Of a DNA stretch of 5,707 nt, positions 1-5,193 are shown in pieces; position 1 is the stretch's first letter; each line of letters begins with the position of its first letter. Below the pieces are notes generated by a model. The model was not told the DNA's origin and did no database searches. It saw only the letters and a program-made list of their open reading frames with translations. Position numbers and translations under genes: made by a program. The DNA comes from Campylobacterales bacterium (GTDB lineage Bacteria; Campylobacterota; Campylobacteria; Campylobacterales; Sulfurimonadaceae). The DNA lies in contig JAFGVR010000111.1 in assembly GCA_016937915.1 (NCBI GenBank), positions 1-5,707 of the forward strand, read 5' to 3'.

Positions 1-4
1 GGAG
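1..4 (+). promoter_or_regulatory. Ribosome binding site of the small exported protein
   Basis: GGAG at the very edge of the window, followed by five A residues and then the ATG at 10. The spacing is normal for a Shine-Dalgarno site and fixes the start of the following gene. The promoter lies outside the window. Confidence 0.8.
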
Positions 5-9
5 AAAAA

Positions 10-327
10 ATGAAAACAATCGCAAAAATAGCTTTAGCTACAACTTTAGTTTTAGGTTTAGGTGCTACTTCTTTAAGTGCAGATTCTACTAAAGGTCAAA
101 AACTTTTCATGAAAAAATTAAAAGATGCTTGTGGTATATCTGGTGCTGCTATGGCTGGTAAACATACTCAAGCTGAGTGGGATGCTGTTAAAGATGATAT
201 GGCTACTGAGATTAAAAAAATCTGTCCAAGTGTAGATGATGATGCATTAAAAGATAAATATTTAGAGCATTACTATGACTTTTTCCGTAACTATGCAAGT
301 GATAGCGGGAATGTTCCTTCTTGCTAA
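10..327 (+). CDS. Small periplasmic protein, haem-less 'cytochrome c-like' Campylobacterota family, function unknown
   Basis: This 105-residue protein starts with a classical Sec signal peptide: Lys2 and Lys6, a hydrophobic core to about residue 20, and a probable cut after SLSA (residue 24). The mature part of about 81 residues is therefore expected in the periplasm. It is mostly helical and charged, with Cys41, Cys72 and the C-terminal Cys105. There is no CXXCH, so it should not bind haem covalently. From memory, similar short proteins with a 'HTQ..W' segment and an 'ICP' segment are common in Sulfurimonas-like genomes and are sometimes labelled cytochrome c; I treat that label as unreliable here. 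A Cys41-Cys72 disulfide is an inference. The start is fixed by a GGAG box five bases upstream, and a hairpin follows the stop codon. The gene appears intact. Its specific role is unknown. Confidence 0.85.
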   Translation: MKTIAKIALATTLVLGLGATSLSADSTKGQKLFMKKLKDACGISGAAMAGKHTQAEWDAVKDDMATEIKKICPSVDDDALKDKYLEHYYDFFRNYASDSGNVPSC

Positions 328-341
328 TTAGGGCTTGATAT

Positions 342-367
342 ACTTAGGCTTTTGCCTAAGTTTATTT
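342..367 (+). terminator. Hairpin, probable weak rho-independent terminator
   Basis: A perfect 8-bp inverted repeat, acttaggc (342-349) and gcctaagt (354-361), encloses a TTTT loop and is followed by the T-rich tail ttattt. It lies 14 bases after the stop of the small exported protein, as expected for its terminator. The stem has only four G:C pairs and the tail is interrupted by an A, so termination may be partial. The hairpin also ends only 8 bases before the next start codon, so in a read-through transcript it would sit where a ribosome must bind. Confidence 0.6.
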
Positions 368-369
368 AA

Positions 370-2256
370 ATGGCTATTATAAAATTTGAACTTGGCTCAG
401 ATATATCTACCTTTGAGTGTTTAAATGACAACCTCATTTTCTTATCAACAAAACAAAATAGTGTACAACTTTTATCTGCTTTAGATTTTACAACTTTACA
501 AAACATAACTCATCAGCATATAGATCAAGATGCTAAATTATTTACTACTAGTATAGATGCGAAACTTTTAGCATTTGCAAATAATAAAAAAGTATATATA
601 TTATCAACACAAAATTTAAAGATACTAAATAGCGTAGAGATAGGGGAAGATATATTAGGTATATCTTTTAATAATAGTTCAACTTATATATTTGTTACTT
701 TGTCTAATGGGGAGATTTTGCAGTACAGATATAATGCAAGAACTCTATTATCTAGATATTGTACATATTCAAAAATAAATCACTTATCTATAAATAGTAC
801 AAAACTATTGTCTGTTGGTAAAAATATATCTTTATTTGATACTTTTACCCATCAAAAATCCAATATAGTGATAGATTCAAAATCATCTATAAGTTATGGT
901 TTATTTTTAGATCAAGATAGCATCTGTCTTGGGGATAACAGCGGTTATCTTTATTTTTTTTCATTAAAAAATCATAAAATAACTAAAAAAATATCTACAC
1001 AGTTTAAAAAGATTACTCAGATTTTAAAGATGCAAAATTCTCGTTATATCATGGTAGCAGGTGATGATGATTTTACAATTCTTATAGATACAAAGGTACA
1101 AAAAATTATCTCTTATAAGTATTTGCAGTTTGAAAAAAAGATATTATCAATACAAAAGTTTGAGATAAACAAACTTATTGTTTTATTTGATAATAATATT
1201 GCAAAAATTGTAGAACTATCAAATCCTACAGAACTTCAATTTTTGATATATGAAAATAAGATAGAAGAAGCATATAAATTTGTAGAAAAAAATGTTATGT
1301 TAGAAGATACTTTAGAGCATAAGATGTTAGAACAGATTTATAAGAGTGCTTATAGGGAGGCTACTTTATCTCTTATAAATAAAAATAGATTTTTAGCTAG
1401 AAAGATGTTAGAAAATTTTTTAAATATAAAATCAAAGAAAGATGAGATAGATAAACTTTTTAAAGCGTATGAAAATTATGAATATCTAAAAGAGTTATAT
1501 CATGATAAAAAAATATCACTTTGTTATGCCTTGATAGATAAATATCCACCTCTAAAGATGACTTCACAATATAAGAGATTAGAGGAAAGATATAAACAAG
1601 CTTTGTTAAATGCTCAGTTTTATATAAGTTCAAAAAAACTAGAAGAAGCAAAAGAGGTATTACAAGATTATCTTATAATCAATTCAAAAAGAAATGTTGT
1701 AAAGATGCTTTTAAATTCAAATAGATTAAAAGGGGTAAACAGCATAGATAATTTTAATATTCTAAATAAAACTATCTCAAAACTTGATATCTCTATGTTA
1801 AAACTTCATAAAGCATATAGTAGCGGTAATTTTAAACTTTGTTATGAAATTTTAGATTCAAATAAAAATCTTCATGATCTTGAGTTATCTACAATATTGA
1901 CAAAACATTATAATAATATGATATATAGATGCGATGAATATGCTTTAAAAGGTGATATCCAAAATCTTAAAAAAGAGCTTGGAGATTTTATACATATATC
2001 AACTAGAAGAGATAAAATAGGTTCTTTGTTGAGGGTAGCTTTTCATGTTAAAATAAAACAATTGATAAGTTATAAAACGATTAAACAAGCTGAAAATATG
2101 ATATATTCTTATTTAGATATATTTGGTATAGATAGTGAGATAGTTGTTATAATGAAAAAATATGAACTATTTACTAACTCAAAATTAGCTATTAGTGAAG
2201 AACAAAATACTCAGAAATTTAAAGATTTCTGGTATTTTAGTGGTTATTTTACATAA
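370..2256 (+). CDS. Beta-propeller-like plus alpha-helical repeat protein, function unknown
   Basis: This 628-residue protein has no signal peptide or membrane segment, so it is probably cytoplasmic. Residues 1 to about 285 consist of short beta-strand-rich units with WD40-style alternation, for example near 63-80 (LLAFANNKKVYILST), 105-120, 143-158, 183-200 and 224-240. This reads as one degenerate propeller. Residues 290 to about 600 are helical and contain recurring hairpin units near 336-364, 420-448, 526-554 and 567-597, with a second type bearing LCYxxID/LD near 379-408 and 485-515. The start is firm at its upstream limit because an in-frame TAA directly precedes the ATG, but no convincing Shine-Dalgarno sequence is present. 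The gene is much more AT-rich than the membrane-protein gene downstream. It probably acts as a scaffold or protein-protein interaction platform. I do not recognise the family and assign no specific function. The end is 3 bases from the convergent neighbour. Confidence 0.85.
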   Translation: MAIIKFELGSDISTFECLNDNLIFLSTKQNSVQLLSALDFTTLQNITHQHIDQDAKLFTTSIDAKLLAFANNKKVYILSTQNLKILNSVEIGEDILGISFNNSSTYIFVTLSNGEILQYRYNARTLLSRYCTYSKINHLSINSTKLLSVGKNISLFDTFTHQKSNIVIDSKSSISYGLFLDQDSICLGDNSGYLYFFSLKNHKITKKISTQFKKITQILKMQNSRYIMVAGDDDFTILIDTKVQKIISYKYLQFEKKILSIQKFEINKLIVLFDNNIAKIVELSNPTELQFLIYENKIEEAYKFVEKNVMLEDTLEHKMLEQIYKSAYREATLSLINKNRFLARKMLENFLNIKSKKDEIDKLFKAYENYEYLKELYHDKKISLCYALIDKYPPLKMTSQYKRLEERYKQALLNAQFYISSKKLEEAKEVLQDYLIINSKRNVVKMLLNSNRLKGVNSIDNFNILNKTISKLDISMLKLHKAYSSGNFKLCYEILDSNKNLHDLELSTILTKHYNNMIYRCDEYALKGDIQNLKKELGDFIHISTRRDKIGSLLRVAFHVKIKQLISYKTIKQAENMIYSYLDIFGIDSEIVVIMKKYELFTNSKLAISEEQNTQKFKDFWYFSGYFT

Positions 2257-2259
2257 AAA

Positions 2260-3132
2260 TTATATTAGTTTTTTAAAATTTTTAAGTGTAAAAAGTTTTA
2301 ACCCATCCCCTTTGAGAGATTTTAACTCACTTGAAAATCCAGCTTTAGCTACTATGACAAACATATCTGCATCTATCTTTGCATCTGCACACATATTTTG
2401 TAGTTTTGTAAGCTCACTTTTTTTGATTTTAGCGTTTGTGTATTTTGTAACACCAACTATAGTTTTTCCAGATGCTGTTTTTGCATAGATATCTATCTCG
2501 ATATCTTTATTCCAAAAACTCCCTATCTCTGTTATCTCATCATCTTTGAAGTTTAATTTTAAAAGCTCGTAAGATAGCTCTTTAAAGATAGCATCTCCAA
2601 ATCCAGCTTTGTTGTTTTCATACCTTTTTTTAAACTCACTAAAATCACCATCTTTTATCCCTTTAAATATCGGTGATACAAATCCAAACCAAAATCTTAA
2701 AAATGGGGAGTTAAATATAAGCTTATCACTTGGTCTGTTGTCATCTATCCAGCTAGTAGATTTTTGTTTTGGTTTCTCTCTTCTTATGATTTTAAGTTCC
2801 ACAAGCTCATCTACTGCATCTAAACCATCTTTTTCATTGACTCTAGCTCGCTTAAATGCAGAGTGCATCCTACCATCACCCATAGCTATACCTGTAAGTA
2901 TAGAGTGAAGCAGAGGTCTGCTAGATGTTAGAGCACTTATCTCTTCATGATGCTCCTCATACCTCTCTAGTATCTCATACTCTATCTGCTCATCTATCTC
3001 TAGATAATATTCCACATCAAAATCTTCTCCACCAAACACAACAAATCTCTCAAAAATCGCTTCCATGTTTTCATCTGGATTTTGTTTATAAAATGTTTGG
3101 AACTGCTCTAGTATATTATTATTTTTTTTCAT
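2260..3132 (-). CDS. DUF234-type protein: winged helix plus degenerate PD-(D/E)XK nuclease-like domain
   Basis: From Met at 3132 this encodes 290 residues. Residues 1-65 are acidic and helical, and 70-118 look like a winged helix (SRPLLHSILTGIA... ending LVELKIIRRE). Residues 140-235 match my memory of DUF234, the C-terminal part of archaeal-type AAA ATPases: SPFLRFWFGFVSP (142-154), FxxxIFKELSYELL with Glu185, IGSFW, IEIDIYA with Asp214, then VGVTKYTN with Lys230. In the nuclease fold the last motif is normally ExK, often GECK; here position 228 is Val, so catalysis is probably lost or altered. There is no P-loop ATPase domain, so this is a stand-alone form. An upstream GTG at 3180, directly after an in-frame stop, could add 16 residues. 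I prefer 3132 because the extension carries a TATAAT promoter-like box and because family members usually start near here. The role is unknown; nucleic-acid binding is an inference. Confidence 0.8.
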   Translation of the reverse strand: MKKNNNILEQFQTFYKQNPDENMEAIFERFVVFGGEDFDVEYYLEIDEQIEYEILERYEEHHEEISALTSSRPLLHSILTGIAMGDGRMHSAFKRARVNEKDGLDAVDELVELKIIRREKPKQKSTSWIDDNRPSDKLIFNSPFLRFWFGFVSPIFKGIKDGDFSEFKKRYENNKAGFGDAIFKELSYELLKLNFKDDEITEIGSFWNKDIEIDIYAKTASGKTIVGVTKYTNAKIKKSELTKLQNMCADAKIDADMFVIVAKAGFSSELKSLKGDGLKLFTLKNFKKLI

Positions 3133-3138
3133 CCCAGC

Positions 3139-3144
3139 ATTATA
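3139..3144 (-). promoter_or_regulatory. Candidate -10 box for the DUF234 gene
   Basis: On the minus strand a perfect TATAAT lies six bases (gctggg) before the preferred ATG at 3132. The predicted transcription start would fall on the A of the ATG, giving a leaderless mRNA. No -35 sequence is evident, which is usual for Campylobacterota sigma70 promoters. The box lies inside the reading frame if the GTG at 3180 is used instead, so the two start models are mutually exclusive for this promoter. Confidence 0.35.
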
Positions 3145-3227
3145 ACTTAAGTGTGTAGTTTTGGATACCACAGCCAACACTTAATTAAATAAAAATGTTA
3201 AATAATCTCTTCATAATTTTATTATTG

Positions 3228-3233
3228 TAAAAT
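3228..3233 (+). promoter_or_regulatory. Candidate -10 box for the DUF1538-PII gene
   Basis: TAAAAT preceded by TG lies about 29 bases before the TTG start, so transcription would begin near 3240 and leave a short leader containing the GAGGG site. Support is weak because the region is so AT-rich. Confidence 0.3.
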
Positions 3234-3250
3234 AAAAATTATCTTTTTAT

Positions 3251-3255
3251 GAGGG
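3251..3255 (+). promoter_or_regulatory. Ribosome binding site that decides a TTG start
   Basis: GAGGG is followed by a 6-base spacer and TTG at 3262. No other start nearby has comparable spacing; the next in-frame Met is residue 19, which would remove an N-terminal amphipathic stretch. The GAGGG overlaps the G of an out-of-frame ATG at 3249 that opens a six-codon frame ending at 3269. Confidence 0.75.
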
Positions 3256-3261
3256 TTTGCG

Positions 3262-5193
3262 TTGCTTAATCTTAAATCATTTCTAAAGCTCTTACAAGAG
3301 TCTTTTCGTGATCTGATGCCAATTATATTGGTTATCGTTTTCTTTCAACTTGCCATTATACAAACTATACCTGAGAACTGGTTATCTACCTCTATTGGTC
3401 TAGCTATTGTTGGTGTAGGTCTTGCTGTATTTTTACTTGGTCTTGAGGTTGGGATATTTCCTGTTGGTGAGAAGTTAGCATCTGATTTCGCTCATCATGG
3501 TTCTACTATCTGGATACTTATTTTTGGTTTTATGGTTGGGTTTGGTACCACCATCGCTGAACCTGCACTTTTGGTTATAGCGGACAAAGCGGCAAGTATC
3601 AGTTGTGGGCGTATAGATGCACTTACACTTAGGCTTGTTGTGGCTTTATCTGTTGGGTTTGCCATAGTTTTAGGTGTTTGGCGTATCATAAAAGGGCATC
3701 CTATCCACTACTACATCATAGCTGGATATATCCTAGTAGTGGCATCTACTACACTCTCTCCACATGAGATAGTTGGACTTGCATTTGACCTTGGTGGTGT
3801 TACCACTTCAACTGTTACAGTACCTTTAGTTGCAGCTTTGGGGATAGGTCTTGCATCTACTATAAAGGGTAGAAACCCTGTTTTAGATGGGTTTGGACTT
3901 ATCGCTTTTGCATCTCTTACCCCTATGATATTTGTTCAGTTTTATGGCATATTTGTGTATCAGTTTGTAGATGTAGCATCTATCGCAGCTGCACCTATTC
4001 CACTTATAGCTGAGAGTTGCGAAGTAGCTACTACAAATTTTGATATATTGACTTTAATCAAGGGGTTATTTAGTGTTTTGATGGATGTAGCACCTATTTT
4101 GGCTGTTATATTTTTCTTCCAATATGTAATCCTTAAAAAGCCAATTCATAATCTAAAAAATGTACTTGTTGGTTTTGGTTTGGTAGTTATTGGTCTTGAT
4201 GCTTTCATCATCGGTCTTGAGATGGGACTTTTCTCTTTAGGTGAGACTATGGCTCTTCAACTTACTCAAAACGATAGTAACATCATCATCTACTCATTTG
4301 CATTTGCTATTGGTTTTTCTACCACTATGGCTGAGCCTTCGCTAACTGCAATTGCAAAAAAAGCAAAAGAGATAAGTGATGGGAAGATAAATGATTTTGT
4401 TTTAAAAGCTTTTGTTGCTGTCGGGGTAGCAGTTGGTATCTCTTTGGGAGCTTATAGGATAGTAAATGGTGGTGATATAGTTTACTTTATCTCTACTGGG
4501 TATATATTTGTTGTAGCTTTAACTTTTATCGCTCCAAAGTACATTATTCCTATAGCTTATGATAGTGGTGGGGTTACAACTTCAACTGTTACAGTTCCAC
4601 TAGTTGCAGCACTTGGTCTTGGTCTTGCTACAAACATCCCTGGGCGTGACCCACTGATAGATGGTTTTGGACTTATCGCTTTTGCTTCACTTTTTCCTAT
4701 GCTTACTGTTATGGCTTATGGTGTTATCACTGAGAAGATGGGTGTTAAAGGGGAGATGGAGAAAGAGGCTATACATCTTGATGAGCTTCAACACGCACTT
4801 GAACATGTTGAAAACATGGGGCTATCAACTGTAAATGTAGCTGGAACAGATAAACGCCACTCATATAAAATGCAATTCTCTGCTGTTCATGTGATAGTTC
4901 CTAAAGAGAGTGAAGAGAAAGCTCTTTTAGCAGCTAGAGATGCTGGAGCACATGGAGTTACTATCATGTCAGCTCATGGCATGGGGTTAGATGAGATGAA
5001 AAACTTTTATAACAGACTTCACTCAGATGCAACAGACTCAAATCTAATGTTTATAACACCTACAAAAAATGTAGATAGGATAGTTAGAAAAATAGTTAAA
5101 GAGTTAGATATAACTGGTGAGGGTGAGGGGATCTCTTATGCATACCCTATCACACACCTAAAAGGGTTAACACTTAACATAGCAGATATATGA
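3262..5193 (+). CDS. Tandem DUF1538 membrane protein fused to a PII-like domain; probable Na+(Li+,K+)/H+ antiporter with built-in regulator
   Basis: This 643-residue inner-membrane protein contains two homologous hydrophobic units in tandem. Unit 1 (about 12-235) has GLEVGIFPVGE at 60-70, GFGTTIAEP at 93-101 and DLGGVTTSTVTVP at 176-188. Unit 2 has GLEMGLFSLGE at 318-328, GFSTTMAEP at 351-359 and DSGGVTTSTVTVP at 434-446. All three pairs are spaced exactly 258 residues apart. Conserved Glu62/320, Glu100/358 and Asp176/434 are candidate ion-coupling residues (inference). Residues 490-535 form a charged helical linker. Residues 536-640 resemble a PII protein: a ferredoxin-like fold, GAHGVTIMSAHGMG at 562-575, a short T-loop region, and TGEGEG at 618-623. 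It lacks a recognisable Tyr51-type uridylylation site. DUF1538 pairs (UmpA/UmpB) were reported as a two-component cation/proton antiporter in Halomonas; that function is transferred here by family. The start is TTG, chosen by its GAGGG site. The stop overlaps the next gene by ATGA. Confidence 0.88.
   Translation: MLNLKSFLKLLQESFRDLMPIILVIVFFQLAIIQTIPENWLSTSIGLAIVGVGLAVFLLGLEVGIFPVGEKLASDFAHHGSTIWILIFGFMVGFGTTIAEPALLVIADKAASISCGRIDALTLRLVVALSVGFAIVLGVWRIIKGHPIHYYIIAGYILVVASTTLSPHEIVGLAFDLGGVTTSTVTVPLVAALGIGLASTIKGRNPVLDGFGLIAFASLTPMIFVQFYGIFVYQFVDVASIAAAPIPLIAESCEVATTNFDILTLIKGLFSVLMDVAPILAVIFFFQYVILKKPIHNLKNVLVGFGLVVIGLDAFIIGLEMGLFSLGETMALQLTQNDSNIIIYSFAFAIGFSTTMAEPSLTAIAKKAKEISDGKINDFVLKAFVAVGVAVGISLGAYRIVNGGDIVYFISTGYIFVVALTFIAPKYIIPIAYDSGGVTTSTVTVPLVAALGLGLATNIPGRDPLIDGFGLIAFASLFPMLTVMAYGVITEKMGVKGEMEKEAIHLDELQHALEHVENMGLSTVNVAGTDKRHSYKMQFSAVHVIVPKESEEKALLAARDAGAHGVTIMSAHGMGLDEMKNFYNRLHSDATDSNLMFITPTKNVDRIVRKIVKELDITGEGEGISYAYPITHLKGLTLNIADI
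3805..3911 (+). repeat. Internal duplication within the DUF1538-PII gene, copy 1
   Basis: This is the best-conserved nucleotide segment of the first DUF1538 unit. It pairs with 4579-4685 at an offset of exactly 774 bases (258 codons). Within it, 17 bases (3805-3821 and 4579-4595) and 20 bases (3892-3911 and 4666-4685) are identical between copies. It encodes the TTSTVTVPLVAALG stretch and the DGFGLIAFAS stretch. Confidence 0.85.
4579..4685 (+). repeat. Internal duplication within the DUF1538-PII gene, copy 2
   Basis: This is the second copy of the conserved segment described for 3805-3911, in unit 2 of the antiporter-like protein. The two identical blocks keep the same spacing in both copies, so no insertion or deletion has occurred between them. 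Confidence 0.85.

Larger units (their letters stand above)
3181..3261. promoter_or_regulatory. Divergent AT-rich intergenic region
   Basis: This 81-base spacer separates the divergent DUF234 and DUF1538-PII genes. It is almost entirely A and T apart from the GAGGG ribosome binding site near its right end. It holds a palindromic TTAATTAA at 3181-3188, a candidate plus-strand -10 box TAAAAT at 3228-3233, and a loose inverted repeat ATTTTA (3216-3221) with TAAAAT (3228-3233). At this base composition the inverted repeat could easily be chance. Confidence 0.5.

Noticed and set aside
41..330. Cytochrome c haem attachment site in the small exported protein
   Set aside because: No CXXCH or variant is present; the three Cys are widely separated and none is followed by a His at the right distance.
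1460..1651. Minus-strand open frame of 63 codons
   Set aside because: It lies entirely opposite the well-supported 628-residue gene, has no ribosome binding site, and its composition is what antisense of helical Lys/Leu-rich coding gives.
2254..2285. Bidirectional terminator between the convergent genes
   Set aside because: Only T and A runs are present, with no stem of useful length; termination signals are not recognisable here.
2195..2488. Plus-strand open frame running past the stop of the propeller-solenoid gene, considered as a frameshifted C-terminal extension
   Set aside because: Beyond 2260 it is simply antisense to the DUF234 gene, whose protein motifs are clear; no sign of a true frameshift.
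2609..3158. Two plus-strand open frames (2609-2908 and 2925-3158)
   Set aside because: Both are antisense to the DUF234 gene and encode low-complexity Ser/Leu/His-rich sequences with no recognisable domain.
3181..3188. TTAATTAA palindrome as an operator
   Set aside because: An 8-base A/T palindrome in an almost pure A/T spacer is expected by chance.
3495..3689. Minus-strand open frame of 64 codons
   Set aside because: It is antisense to a conserved membrane segment of the DUF1538 unit, with no independent support.
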